Source of the DNA: an uncultured Bacteroidota bacterium
GTDB taxonomy: Bacteria; Bacteroidota; Bacteroidia; Bacteroidales; VadinHA17
Direction: 5' to 3'
Length of the DNA: 55,268 bases
Assembly (NCBI GenBank): GCA_937864815.1
Contig: CALMJY010000044.1
Location: forward strand, 1-55,268
Every line of letters begins with the position of its first letter. Within the stretch, counting starts at the first letter, position 1. Below the pieces are notes generated by a model that ran no database searches, was not told where the DNA came from, and was given only the letters and a program-made list of their open reading frames with translations. Shown here one piece after another: positions 8,512 to 18,240 of the stretch. The position numbers were made by a program, and so were the translations under genes.

Positions 8512-9986
8512 TGATGAAATTTATGAAAAACAGATATATCATTTGTTTGGTACTGGTTGCATTCTTTGCCTCCTGTACTGATAAATTCGAGGAATTCAAT
8601 ACGGATGTAAAACATCCTGCTAATGTATCGGGAGAGTCATTGTTCAGCAATGCTGAACTTTCCCTGGTTGACCAGATATCAAGTACCAATGTGAACAACA
8701 ATGTCTGGAAACTGTTTGCTCAATACTGGACCGAGACTACCTATACAGACGAGGCAAACTACATTATTGTCAACAGAACTATTCCTGATTTTACATTCAG
8801 AGCTTATTACAGGGGATTTCTGAAAGATTTTAATGAGGCTTCCAGTTTAATCGCCATATCAAAACCGACAAGCGCTGTCGGTGAAGTCGAAAAGACAAAT
8901 AAGCTGGCTATTATTGAGTTACTCAATGTTTATTCATATCAGAATCTGGTTGATATATTTGGTAATATACCCTATACAGAAGCATTGGATATAAATATTA
9001 TTCACCCCGTTTATGATGATGCCTCAGCAATTTATCAGAATCTCATCACCAGGCTTGATGCTGCAATTGCAAAACTCAATACATCGGAGGGCAGTTTTGG
9101 TTCGGCCGATCTAATCTATGGCGGAAATGTTGCTTTATGGAAAAAATTTGGTAATACACTTAAACTGAAAATCGGTATCACTCTTGCTGATGCCAATTCT
9201 GAACTATCCAGGGCTACCGTTGAAGCTGCTCTTGCAGGAGGTGTAATTTCATCAAATGAGGAAAATGCTTTACTCTATTATTTGCCTGCCATTCATACTA
9301 ATCCGATCTACACTGATGTAGTGCAGAGTGGAAGAGATGACTTTATTCCTGCAAATACAGTTATTGATTTAATGAATACTCTTACCGATCCACGCAGGCC
9401 TAAGTACTTTACTCAGATTGATACTTCATCAACTGAAACTGAAAAATTTGCATATGTTGGTGGTATATATGGTGAAAGCAATCAATTTTCCCAGTATTCC
9501 CATATTGCAGATGCTATTATAGCACCAGACTTCCCCGGCATTTTATTTACTTACGATGAAGTGCTTTTCTACCGGGCAGAAGCAGCAGAAAGAGGATTTG
9601 CAGCCGGTGGTACAGCCAGTGCCTTATATTCAAATGCTGTTGCTGCTTCTGTTCTTTTTTGGGGAGGGACCCCAGCTGAGGCTGCAGGTTATCTTGCTCA
9701 GCCGAATGTTAACTATGCAACTGCAGCAGGTACATGGAAGCAAAAGATTGGAACACAGTCGTATATTGCATTATATACAAGAGGTCTTGAGGGTTATACC
9801 CAGTGGAGAAGGCTGGATTATCCGATCCTGAATCTTCCTCCATCAATCTCTGAGTACTCAGAAATTCCAAAGAGGTTCACTTATCCTGTAAATGAGCAGA
9901 CACTTAATGCGGCAAGCTACGAAGCTGCATCAATTGCAATTGGCGGGGATAATATGCTAACAAAAATATTCTGGGATAAATTCTAG
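8511..9986 (+). CDS. SusD-like nutrient-binding lipoprotein
   Basis: 491 residues from the ATG that shares one base with the SusC stop; ATGs at 8514 and 8523 are equally possible starts. Lipobox VAFFASC puts the lipidated Cys at residue 22. The body (NNNVWKLFAQYWTETTYTDE; YRGFLKDFNEAS; LLNVYSYQNLVDIFGNIPYT) fits the SusD-like family 2 (PF12771), an alpha-helical TPR-like lid that binds substrate over the SusC barrel at the cell surface. Translational coupling suggests equal stoichiometry. Confidence 0.94.
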   Translation: MMKFMKNRYIICLVLVAFFASCTDKFEEFNTDVKHPANVSGESLFSNAELSLVDQISSTNVNNNVWKLFAQYWTETTYTDEANYIIVNRTIPDFTFRAYYRGFLKDFNEASSLIAISKPTSAVGEVEKTNKLAIIELLNVYSYQNLVDIFGNIPYTEALDINIIHPVYDDASAIYQNLITRLDAAIAKLNTSEGSFGSADLIYGGNVALWKKFGNTLKLKIGITLADANSELSRATVEAALAGGVISSNEENALLYYLPAIHTNPIYTDVVQSGRDDFIPANTVIDLMNTLTDPRRPKYFTQIDTSSTETEKFAYVGGIYGESNQFSQYSHIADAIIAPDFPGILFTYDEVLFYRAEAAERGFAAGGTASALYSNAVAASVLFWGGTPAEAAGYLAQPNVNYATAAGTWKQKIGTQSYIALYTRGLEGYTQWRRLDYPILNLPPSISEYSEIPKRFTYPVNEQTLNAASYEAASIAIGGDNMLTKIFWDKF

Positions 9987-10078
9987 TCTTGTCAACCGGA
10001 ATATTTTGAATAATATAGATGAAGCTGGCTAGCTTTAACAAACATTTTCGATTTTAAAATTTGCATTGAATATTTATT

Positions 10079-12496
10079 ATGTCAAGTCTGATTACCGGTT
10101 TTGAATACGATATCTTCATCAGTTACCGTCAGAAAGATAACAAGCATGATGGCTGGGTTACTGAGTTTGTGAGGAACCTGAAGGGAGAGCTTGAATCGAC
10201 TTTCAAAGATGAAATCAGTGTATATTTTGATATAAATCCTCATGATGGATTATTAGAGACTCATGACGTTGGTGCTTCCCTGAAAGAAAAGCTCAAGTGC
10301 CTGATATTCATCCCTATCATCTCACAAACCTATTGTGATCCCAAGAGCTTTGCCTGGCAATATGAGTTTGTTGCTTTTAATAAACTGGTAAAAGAAGATC
10401 AGTTTGGAAGAGATATAAGACTTGCCAGCGGCAATATAGCCAGCAGAATATTACCTGTCAGGATTCATGAGCTGGATTCTGATGATAGTGCATTTCTTGA
10501 AAACGAACTGGGAGGTATTCTCCGGAGCATAGATTTTATATTCAGATCTGCCGGAGTGAACAGACCATTAAAACCTGATGATATTCCTGAAAAAAACCTT
10601 AATAACACTTATTACCGGGATCAAATCAACAAAGTAGCCAATGCTGTTAAGGATATCATTTATTCACTTAAAAAATTTAGCAAAAAGGATCCATATCTGT
10701 CACAGGAACAAGTTAGAACAAATACTTATACCAAAAAGAAAATTGGATTTAAATCAATTATTGTACCTGTTGCAGTAATAGCATTATTAATAACCGGATT
10801 CTTCATTATTCCAAAACTGATTAAATCATCAGGAGATTCTGAAGAATTGGAAAAAACACTTGCTGTATTACCATTCAGAAACTTAAGTAATGATTCAACC
10901 CAGGATTATTTCTGCGATGGATTTATGGATGAGATTTTGAATAATCTCCAGGGAGTAAAAGAATTCACAGTCAGGTCGCGGATTTCTTCTGACCAGTATA
11001 AAAAGAGCGACAAAACTTTAAGTACGATTGGCAAGGAGATGAAAGTCAATTATATTGTACAGGGAAGTGTAGGCAGGGATAATAATAATCTTAAAATATG
11101 GATTCAGCTGACCAATGCAAAAACAGATGAGAATATCTGGGCTAAGGATTATGTCAGGGAGATAAAGCAGATATTTACTTTGCAAAGTGAGATAGCCAAA
11201 GAGATCGCTAAAGAACTGAAAACTGTATTGACTTTTGATGATATAGAGAGGATTGACAAAAAGCCTACAAAAAACCTTGAGGCATATAATTATTACCTTC
11301 TTGGCAAAGATTATCAATTTCAGAGTTTCAATAAACAAAACTATGAAATTGCAATAAAAATGTACAGGAGGGCAATCGATTTAGATCCGGATTTTGCACT
11401 TGCATATATAAATATCTCACAGTGCTATTTGCAGTTACACTGGTTCCATTATGATAAAAGCGAAGAGAGGGTAGCAAAAGCAAAAGAGGCAATTGATGCC
11501 GCTATCACGATTGATCCTGATTTGCCTGAGCTTCATGTAGCCCAGGGTAACTATTATTATATCGGTTTTCTAGATTATTCCAATGCTATCAAACAGCTGG
11601 AAATAGCACAACAGGAGTCAGGTAATAATCCTGATGTATTGTATACAATGGCTAATATTTACCGTCGAGCTGGAGAATGGGAATTGTCAGATAAGTACTA
11701 TCTGATGGCTCATGAACTTGATCCTGTATTACAGGTGATAAATCATAATCTGGGTGTAAATTACTCCATGAAAAAAGATTATCTGAAGGCTGAAGAGTAT
11801 TTTAATAAAGCCTTATCGATAAATCCTGCCTTCATCGAAGCTATATGGCAAAAATGTTTTATGTATCTTAAATCAGAAGGTGATACATTCAAAGCCAGGC
11901 AAGTACTGGTTGATGCCTTTCAATTAAGTGAATGCAAATCCAGCCCGTTATTGTTTGAATCAGCTGTCCTTATTGATATATATGAGAATAAATATCAGGA
12001 AGCCCTGTCGTTTCTTTCAGTTAATGACATAAACTTTATTACCGTTCAGTTTTATATCAACCTCAAATCATTACTTTGTGCCAGGGTATATGATCTTATG
12101 AACAAACAATCGGAAGCTGATAAATACTATAACTCTGCCCTGATTACTCTTGACTCCATGATTATTAAAAACCCGGAGGATTCAAGGTTGTACAGTGCAT
12201 TGGGAATAGCTTATGCAGGCATAGGGATGAAGGAAAAAGCAATTGAAGCCGGCAGAAAAGGCGTTGATATGATGTCAATCAGTAAAGAAGCCTACCGCGG
12301 GGTATTCAGGACAGAAGACCTTGCCAGGATATATGTAATGGTCGGTGAATATGAAGCAGCACTTGAGCAGATAAAATTATTACTGACGATCCCATCTCGC
12401 TTATCTGTGAATTTATTACTTCTTGATCCTGCGTGGAAGCCATTATGGAATCTGCCTGAATTAAAGAGAATTATAAAAAGTTCTTCAGAGAAATAA
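10079..12496 (+). CDS. TIR domain - TM - TolB-like - TPR protein
   Basis: 805 residues. Order: TIR domain (about 8-160; YDIFISYRQKD at the first strand and FAWQYEF with Glu96 at the position of the catalytic Glu of NAD-cleaving TIR domains); one membrane helix (about 226-246); a TolB/FlgO-like alpha-beta domain (about 258-385; TLAVLPFRNLSND, VNYIVQGSVGRD); then TPR repeats (about 395-800; AIKMYRRAIDLDPDFALAYI, AEEYFNKALSINPAF). TolB-like plus TPR is the output architecture usually fused to adenylate cyclases or kinases; here the cytoplasmic signalling part is TIR. It follows SusD by 92 bp and precedes a secreted protein by 10 bp. A signalling role is inferred; NADase activity is untested. Confidence 0.85.
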   Translation: MSSLITGFEYDIFISYRQKDNKHDGWVTEFVRNLKGELESTFKDEISVYFDINPHDGLLETHDVGASLKEKLKCLIFIPIISQTYCDPKSFAWQYEFVAFNKLVKEDQFGRDIRLASGNIASRILPVRIHELDSDDSAFLENELGGILRSIDFIFRSAGVNRPLKPDDIPEKNLNNTYYRDQINKVANAVKDIIYSLKKFSKKDPYLSQEQVRTNTYTKKKIGFKSIIVPVAVIALLITGFFIIPKLIKSSGDSEELEKTLAVLPFRNLSNDSTQDYFCDGFMDEILNNLQGVKEFTVRSRISSDQYKKSDKTLSTIGKEMKVNYIVQGSVGRDNNNLKIWIQLTNAKTDENIWAKDYVREIKQIFTLQSEIAKEIAKELKTVLTFDDIERIDKKPTKNLEAYNYYLLGKDYQFQSFNKQNYEIAIKMYRRAIDLDPDFALAYINISQCYLQLHWFHYDKSEERVAKAKEAIDAAITIDPDLPELHVAQGNYYYIGFLDYSNAIKQLEIAQQESGNNPDVLYTMANIYRRAGEWELSDKYYLMAHELDPVLQVINHNLGVNYSMKKDYLKAEEYFNKALSINPAFIEAIWQKCFMYLKSEGDTFKARQVLVDAFQLSECKSSPLLFESAVLIDIYENKYQEALSFLSVNDINFITVQFYINLKSLLCARVYDLMNKQSEADKYYNSALITLDSMIIKNPEDSRLYSALGIAYAGIGMKEKAIEAGRKGVDMMSISKEAYRGVFRTEDLARIYVMVGEYEAALEQIKLLLTIPSRLSVNLLLLDPAWKPLWNLPELKRIIKSSSEK

Positions 12497-12506
12497 GTGA
12501 TGTAAA

Positions 12507-14270
12507 ATGAAAATTGTAGTTTTCTCCGGTTTCCTGTCGATAGCACTCCTCTCTTTGCCATTGAAGGCGCAGAAGTTTTTTGATATATACTCATTCACCG
12601 TTCCGGATAATTATAGCCAGGAAAATGTGGAACAATCACTTATCTTGTCAGATCCTGAAGGTAGAGTCAGTTTTGTCCTTAATCCTGTTAAGCCTGCCAG
12701 CGATATTCCTTATGTTGAATTCGGGAATGACTGGAGTCAGTTTATCACTTCCCAATACTCTGTGCTCGGATTTCCCAAACGCGTAACGACAGGTTTTCCC
12801 GGCGGATGGGAAATGACAACAGGTCAGGCGAAAATATTCAACGATAAGGTAACCCTCTGGGCCCAGGTAAGGAGCTTTACACGGCAGGGTAGGAAGGCCA
12901 CAATAGTGATATTTGCCATAGACGACAAACAGCAGGAATTGATAAATGAGTTTATGAAAAGCCTCAGCCTGACGGAGGCTGATGTTACTTCTGATATTAA
13001 TCCTTCTGTTAACCGGGAGACAACTGCCGCAGATAAATCCCAACCTGACACAAAAGAAACCATAGGTAATGCTGGAGTGACAGTAGAAAGAGAAGCCGTC
13101 CAGGTTCAGGAAAGCGACGGGCAGATGGGTTATGGGAATTTCAAATTCAGGATACCGGAGGGATGGATTCATAAGGAGTCGCCTAAGTTCCTTGAGCTTT
13201 TCCCGAAGTCTGTAAAGGATGGAGAGATCTTCAGTATCATATTAATGAAGGGTAAAATATCGTCCGCATCACTTGAAGATGAACTGGCAGTTCTGTGGGA
13301 TGAATTTGCTACAATGATGGGGGCTCAGAAACTGAACCAGGTAAGCGGGAAGAATTTTAACGTTGAAGATTCTGGCATGACCATGGCAGGCTGGGAATAC
13401 ATTTACGGCAGAGGAGACATTAGGTCCAGCGGTGATTATTTTGTCCATTCATATGTGATCAGGGCAAAAGAAAGGATTGAGAGGGTAATCGTGCTGTCCA
13501 AAACGATATCCCTTGATGCTGTAAGAAATAATATTGATCCTACTGTTCATCATTACCCGTATTACCTTACAATAACTGACTTCGTTTTTAATCTCAGGTT
13601 CTCAAATCTCACTTCTCCGGTATTGCCTGCCGCATCTGCAAAAGGTGCAGGGATAACAGGATGCTGGGCCGGAATCGGATTCATGGGCGGAAAACTAAAG
13701 ACTACCTTTATGATCTTCTTCAGCAACGGACAGGTTTATTATGGCAGCAGGTTTCCGATCACAGGACTTTACGGATTGAACACTTATGCTGACAGTGAAC
13801 GAATAAAATCTTACTGGGGTACATATACCTTCTCAAACGGAAAGGGGGAGGCAAAGATCCGGGGCTCAAATTTCCCCGTAAGAATTGAATCCGGCAAGCT
13901 TATTGTCGCCCCGATAAGCGAAGAGCATACTTATATCCGCCTGCCCGAGGTGGATAATGCTGTCCTTGATGGTACATGGATGATCACGGGTGAAAACGAT
14001 ATCCCCTGTTTCATAACTTTCAGGAAAGATGGTACCTTTACTGACAAGGGAGCCCTGAAAGTGCTGGATCATTCCCTTTACCAGTATTATAGTATTGCAG
14101 AGGGAGGAGGTTCAGGAAAATATGCCATTAAGGATCATACGATTATTTTTACCTACAGTGATGGACGGGTTCTGCACATTGTATTTCCCGGATTGGAGTT
14201 CGATCCTTCCGATCCATCTCCTGCAACTCTTTGCCTGAGTTTCAACCAGGATTACCTTGTTAAACAATAG
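12507..14270 (+). CDS. Secreted protein of unknown function
   Basis: 587 residues with a signal peptide (1-21, ending LPLKAQ). Two similar N-terminal modules are visible: one at about 24-150 (YSFTVPDNY...VSFVLNP) and one at about 215-360 (FKFRIPEGW...FSIILMKG). They are joined by a polar Thr/Glu-rich linker. The C-terminal part (from GCWAGIGFM) has three strand-rich repeats of the type seen in small lipocalin-like domains. I do not recognise a named family. It lies 10 bp behind the TIR-TPR gene and is probably cotranscribed, so it could be that protein's periplasmic partner; that is inference from spacing. Confidence 0.7.
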   Translation: MKIVVFSGFLSIALLSLPLKAQKFFDIYSFTVPDNYSQENVEQSLILSDPEGRVSFVLNPVKPASDIPYVEFGNDWSQFITSQYSVLGFPKRVTTGFPGGWEMTTGQAKIFNDKVTLWAQVRSFTRQGRKATIVIFAIDDKQQELINEFMKSLSLTEADVTSDINPSVNRETTAADKSQPDTKETIGNAGVTVEREAVQVQESDGQMGYGNFKFRIPEGWIHKESPKFLELFPKSVKDGEIFSIILMKGKISSASLEDELAVLWDEFATMMGAQKLNQVSGKNFNVEDSGMTMAGWEYIYGRGDIRSSGDYFVHSYVIRAKERIERVIVLSKTISLDAVRNNIDPTVHHYPYYLTITDFVFNLRFSNLTSPVLPAASAKGAGITGCWAGIGFMGGKLKTTFMIFFSNGQVYYGSRFPITGLYGLNTYADSERIKSYWGTYTFSNGKGEAKIRGSNFPVRIESGKLIVAPISEEHTYIRLPEVDNAVLDGTWMITGENDIPCFITFRKDGTFTDKGALKVLDHSLYQYYSIAEGGGSGKYAIKDHTIIFTYSDGRVLHIVFPGLEFDPSDPSPATLCLSFNQDYLVKQ

Positions 14271-14274
14271 TAGC

Positions 14275-14413
14275 CTGAAAAGGCCGAAAATCCTGACCAC
14301 ATTTGTCCGGTATTTTCTCAAAAATTTAAGGTACTTCATAAGAACGATTTACAACAGGTCAGGTGTGGTCAATTAACACAGGCGGGAAGTGGTAAATGGC
14401 ACCGGCTTTTCCA
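14275..14413 (+). mobile_element. MITE-like element, copy C
   Basis: About 139 bp, starting five bases after the stop of the upstream gene. The left end carries GGCCG and TGACCACATTTG; the right end is GGTAAATGGCACCGGCTTTT then CCA. It abuts and truncates a TIR-domain gene on its right side. Confidence 0.85.
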
Positions 14414-14573
14414 GATTTATATCAAAGTAAATGCTGATATCTTCCTTAAATGTTGATTCAAGTTCTGTTTTTACAGCTTCAACAAACTCACTCACCCACC
14501 TGTCGCCTTTATTGTCTTTCTGGCGGTAGGAGATGAAGATATCGTAATTAAAACCTTCGATGATGCTGGACAT
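14414..14573 (-). pseudogene. Truncated TIR-domain gene (paralog of 10079-12496)
   Basis: The frame starts MSSIIEGFNYDIFISYRQKD, closely matching the first 53 residues of the intact TIR-TPR protein (MSSLITGFEYDIFISYRQKD). It runs to YFDIN and then passes straight into MITE copy C, where it ends after a few element-encoded residues. The rest of the TIR domain and all downstream domains are gone. It lies on the same strand and just downstream of the histidine kinase gene at 14633. Confidence 0.85.
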
Positions 14574-14632
14574 CTGAGGTCTATTAATTTCATTATCAAA
14601 TTTAAAACCTTATTTAAACCAAAGTCAATTTT

Positions 14633-15979
14633 CTATCTGATTCCAAACACATTTGGATTTTTAGGAAGTGATACGGTAAATCTAGTCCAAATTCCGGGTT
14701 CGCTTTTTACCGAAATTTTGCCTTTATGGTTATCAAGTATTTGTTTTACAATGGAAAGCCCCAGGCCTGATCCGGTTTTAATATCTTTGGGGACATTGCT
14801 GGCCCTGTAAAACTCATCAAAAATTTTTGGTATTTCTTCCTGTGGTATTCCTATTCCGGAATCAGTAATCTCGGTAATAATTTTATCATTATGTTCCCTC
14901 ACAAACAATTCAATCTTACCATTATTTGGGGTATATTTTATTGAATTAAATAACAAATTTGAGAACATTTCTTCAATTGTAAACGGATTACCTGTGATTG
15001 TTTTTATTGAATCATCTACTGAAACATTGAATTCTATTGATTTATCTTTGGCAAGGAGCTGAACCGATGCTGCGACCTTGTCAATTACTTCCTTTAAATT
15101 ATATTCTTCAAACTCCGTTACCTGTGTCAACCTTTTTTTTGTGAGGTTCAATAAGTCCTTGACAAAATTAACCAGTAGATTAGTCCTGTTGTATGCACGA
15201 TTTACGAGTTCATCCTGAATTTCATTCAAGGTACCGGCCTTTTTGTCTTTAACTACTTCCAGACAACTGATAATAGCTGATAAATGACCTTTGATATCAT
15301 GAGTTACATGCAGTACATACTCATTCTGGAGTTTATCTTTTTTTTCAAGTTCCAGATTTGTTTTCACATACGATTCTTCCACTTTAATTGATTTGGTGAC
15401 AATTAAATGGGTCAATCTTACCAGCAGGATTGATGAAACCGCAATTACAGAACCTGCCCCAAAAATGAAAAATTTGTTACTGTATAAATCATGGTCGACA
15501 AATCCCTCCAGGTGATAATGGGGTATAATACCGTAACATTCAAATAAAACCATTAATCCAAATAACACAAGTATAAATACGGCGTGCATATAGCTTTCGA
15601 ATGAAGAAAACAATGCACTTGCAACGATCATATGAAAGAAATATAGTACAATTAAAGGGTTCTCAATTCCTCCTGAAAAATGCAGAAGGAAAGTTAAAAC
15701 GATGATATCTGTAACTATCTGGAAATGAATAAATAATTTAATTAATACCATTGCCCTTTTCTCTTCTTTTTCGATTATTCTTTTCAAAATAGAGAAATGA
15801 ATAAGATTTAATATCAGCAGACTGAAGGAAATAGTGAAGACAGGAATCAGCGGGATGGGAATATTAAGCAGTTGATTAATGATGTAAGCTGATATGAAAA
15901 GCAGGGATATTGCAATCCATCTGATTTTGATAAACCATTGGGCAAATATCAGATGTGCCGGTATTGGTTTTTCGTTCAC
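14633..15979 (-). CDS. Membrane sensor histidine kinase
   Basis: 448 residues. About six membrane helices occupy residues 10-190 (for example WIAISLLFISAYII, FFIFGAGSVIAVSSILLV), with no large periplasmic sensor, so the membrane domain itself or a partner is the likely sensor. The phospho-acceptor is His227 in VTHDIKGHLS. The ATP-binding domain has N (NLLFNSIKYTPN), G1 (DSGIGIP) and G2 (GSGLGLSIVKQI) boxes. It follows the receiver protein at 16031 by 51 bp and probably phosphorylates it. The position at the 3' end of the Hdr/Qmo genes suggests a link to redox or H2 metabolism. Confidence 0.9.
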   Translation of the reverse strand: MNEKPIPAHLIFAQWFIKIRWIAISLLFISAYIINQLLNIPIPLIPVFTISFSLLILNLIHFSILKRIIEKEEKRAMVLIKLFIHFQIVTDIIVLTFLLHFSGGIENPLIVLYFFHMIVASALFSSFESYMHAVFILVLFGLMVLFECYGIIPHYHLEGFVDHDLYSNKFFIFGAGSVIAVSSILLVRLTHLIVTKSIKVEESYVKTNLELEKKDKLQNEYVLHVTHDIKGHLSAIISCLEVVKDKKAGTLNEIQDELVNRAYNRTNLLVNFVKDLLNLTKKRLTQVTEFEEYNLKEVIDKVAASVQLLAKDKSIEFNVSVDDSIKTITGNPFTIEEMFSNLLFNSIKYTPNNGKIELFVREHNDKIITEITDSGIGIPQEEIPKIFDEFYRASNVPKDIKTGSGLGLSIVKQILDNHKGKISVKSEPGIWTRFTVSLPKNPNVFGIR

Positions 15980-16030
15980 ATTGCTATGTTTTACAATTCA
16001 AGTGTAAAAGGTTTAGATCTGCCTTTTCAT

Positions 16031-16429
16031 CTATTCCTTTATCATATCTTCAATTATTTCCACCAATTTTATAGGGGGTATCGGTTTATCCTGAAAACGT
16101 ACGTTAGGGAGTGCTTTTACATCTTCAACTACCGAATACAGATTTACACCAATTTGATCGGTCATTCCAGTGAGAAGCAGCACAGGAATCATTTTATATT
16201 CAGGTTCTTCTTTTATTTTATGAAGAAAATTATATCCTTCAAGGTTTGTTTTCATCATTACATCAAGAATAATGATATCGGGTTTTTCCTTTTTTAATGA
16301 TTTTAAACCTTCCTCACTATCTGTTGCTGTTGTCACTTCATATCCGATAATTTCCAGGTTTATATGAAAAGACCTTAAAAGATCCTGATCATCATCTATT
16401 AATAGAACCTTTCTTTTCATTTTATTCAA
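16031..16429 (-). CDS. Single-domain response regulator (receiver only)
   Basis: 132 residues, a complete CheY-like receiver with the acidic pair (LLIDDDQD), phospho-Asp56 (IIILDVMM), Thr (LLLTGM) and Lys (QDKPIPP). There is no output domain, so it acts by protein contact or in a relay. The start may also be the ATG three codons in (MKRKVLL). It sits 51 bp after the HdrA-like gene and 51 bp before the kinase, so it is probably part of the long minus-strand transcription unit. Confidence 0.9.
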   Translation of the reverse strand: MNKMKRKVLLIDDDQDLLRSFHINLEIIGYEVTTATDSEEGLKSLKKEKPDIIILDVMMKTNLEGYNFLHKIKEEPEYKMIPVLLLTGMTDQIGVNLYSVVEDVKALPNVRFQDKPIPPIKLVEIIEDMIKE

Positions 16430-16480
16430 GTTTTAAGTTATTAAGGGATCTGAAATTATCCTGACTCTCAGTTGTTTTTA

Positions 16481-18229
16481 CTATTCTGCAAAATGTACGA
16501 CTTCCATCAAACCATCAATCTGGGCAAACACTTGTGAATCAGTAAAATGTCTTCCTTTTATTGCCGATGATGGACAAGCCGCAACACAGACCCCGCAAGC
16601 TTTGCACATAGCAGCAATAACATGGCTATGCACCTCCTTTTCATCAAACTCAATTGCACTGAATGGACACAGTTTATTACAGAAACGGCAACCTGAACAA
16701 AGGTCCGGATCTACTTCAGAATAAATTGCATCCACCTCTATTTTACCCTTTGATATTTTTGCAAGAATACGTGCGGCAGCGGCTCTTGCCTGTGCAACGG
16801 TATCAGGAATATCTTTTGGGGCAACACAAGTTCCGGCAATAAAAATTCCATCAGTAGTTGTGGCAACAGGTTCTAATTTTGGATGGCTTTCAATAAACCA
16901 TCCTTCTTTATCCTGGCTTATATTTACGAGACGGGCTACCTCTGCGGAATCTTCACGCGCTTCCATCCCAACCATCAACACAATAAGATCAGCAGGTATT
17001 TCAATAGTTTCACCTGATAGCTTTTCATTAACCTCGATAAGCATTTCACAATCGTCTTTAGGCCCTGCACGCCGGATAACAGGCCTGTCATTTTTTTCGT
17101 ACATAAGGAATAAGGTCTTCGCTTCTGATGAACGCCGGTAAAAATCTTCGTGCCCTTTGCCAAAGGCATGCATATCAATATAAATATCTGAAATATAACT
17201 TTTTGCATTTGCGGATTTTATTTCATGAGCATATTTTAGGGCAGTCATACAGCAGACCCTTGAACAATATCCGTGAAATTCGAGGCTTCGGCTTCCGACA
17301 CAATGAATAATAGCAACATATTTTGGTATTTTTCCTTCTTTTGTTTCAATTTTCCCTTCACGGATCATTTTCTCCAATTCAAAAGAGGTAATAACATTTG
17401 GCAATTTTCCATATCCATAGTGAGTTATGCGTGATGCATCAAATTCTTTATATCCTGTGCATACCACTACATTTCCGATCTTTACTTCAGTTAGTTTCTC
17501 ATTTCCATCAGTCTTACCATTCTGTTCGTATATTTTAGCCCTGAAATTACCGACAAATCCTGTCAGTTCTGTAACTTTTGAGTTCAGGTGTAAATGAATA
17601 TGGTCAATTGTTTTTATCCTTGTAATTCTTTCTGTCAGAAGATCTCTGGCTGAATATAAATAAGGAGCGGTAAGATCTACACGTGCAAGATTGCCACCGA
17701 GATGATTGTTTTTCTCAACCAGGTAAACACTGTGTCCTGCATCAGCAAGCTCCAGTGCGGCAGTCATTCCTGCAATTCCTCCTCCAATAACAAGGCTAGT
17801 GGGACACATTTCAACTGACAGGCTTTCCAGTGAATCATGGAGTTCAACCCGTTGAATAGCGGCACGGGTTAGTGCGATAGCTTTTTCAGTTGCATCTTTT
17901 GGATCATCGTGTACCCAGCTACATTGCTCCCTGATATTTGCCATCTCAAAAAGGTATTGATTGATTCCTGCTTTTCTTAAAGCTGCACGGAAAGTTCGTT
18001 CATGCATATTTGGGCTGCATGCTGCAACTACAATCCGGTTGAGTTTATGCTCCTTTATATGATGAATAATCATTTCCTGGCCGGGATTGGAGCACATATA
18101 CTTGTAGGTTTCAACCAATTCAACATGAGGGAGTTTAGAAACCGATTTTTTAACTGCCTCTGCATCAATTATTTTGGCAATATTGGTCCCGCACATACAA
18201 ATGTAAACCCCTATTCTACAGTTTTCCAT
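16481..18229 (-). CDS. HdrA-like flavoprotein, C-terminal ferredoxin type (QmoA/QmoB-like)
   Basis: 582 residues. The N-terminal Fe-S region is present (GVYICMCGTNIA; YMCSNPGQ; ACSPNMHERTF). The FAD domain has SLVIGGGIAGMTAALELADA at about 146-165 and the HCVGSRS/CSRVCCM cysteines. The C-terminus carries two [4Fe-4S] motifs (CSGCRFCNKLC; CKACGVCVAAC). Unlike full HdrA it lacks the ferredoxin insert inside the FAD domain; the partner HdrA at 19411 has that insert but no C-terminal ferredoxin. It probably moves electrons between the hydrogenase side and the QmoC-like membrane subunit, from which it is 11 bp away. It acts in the cytoplasm at the membrane. Confidence 0.88.
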   Translation of the reverse strand: MENCRIGVYICMCGTNIAKIIDAEAVKKSVSKLPHVELVETYKYMCSNPGQEMIIHHIKEHKLNRIVVAACSPNMHERTFRAALRKAGINQYLFEMANIREQCSWVHDDPKDATEKAIALTRAAIQRVELHDSLESLSVEMCPTSLVIGGGIAGMTAALELADAGHSVYLVEKNNHLGGNLARVDLTAPYLYSARDLLTERITRIKTIDHIHLHLNSKVTELTGFVGNFRAKIYEQNGKTDGNEKLTEVKIGNVVVCTGYKEFDASRITHYGYGKLPNVITSFELEKMIREGKIETKEGKIPKYVAIIHCVGSRSLEFHGYCSRVCCMTALKYAHEIKSANAKSYISDIYIDMHAFGKGHEDFYRRSSEAKTLFLMYEKNDRPVIRRAGPKDDCEMLIEVNEKLSGETIEIPADLIVLMVGMEAREDSAEVARLVNISQDKEGWFIESHPKLEPVATTTDGIFIAGTCVAPKDIPDTVAQARAAAARILAKISKGKIEVDAIYSEVDPDLCSGCRFCNKLCPFSAIEFDEKEVHSHVIAAMCKACGVCVAACPSSAIKGRHFTDSQVFAQIDGLMEVVHFAE

Positions 18230-18240
18230 ACTCTAAATTT

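Noticed and set aside
10079-12496. TIR gene as part of a Thoeris or similar defence system
   Set aside because: No ThsA-like or other NAD-sensing effector is adjacent, and the domain order with TolB-like and TPR parts differs.
12648-13172. 174-codon minus-strand ORF inside the secreted-protein gene
   Set aside because: It is antisense to a well-supported gene with signal peptide, and its composition is not protein-like.
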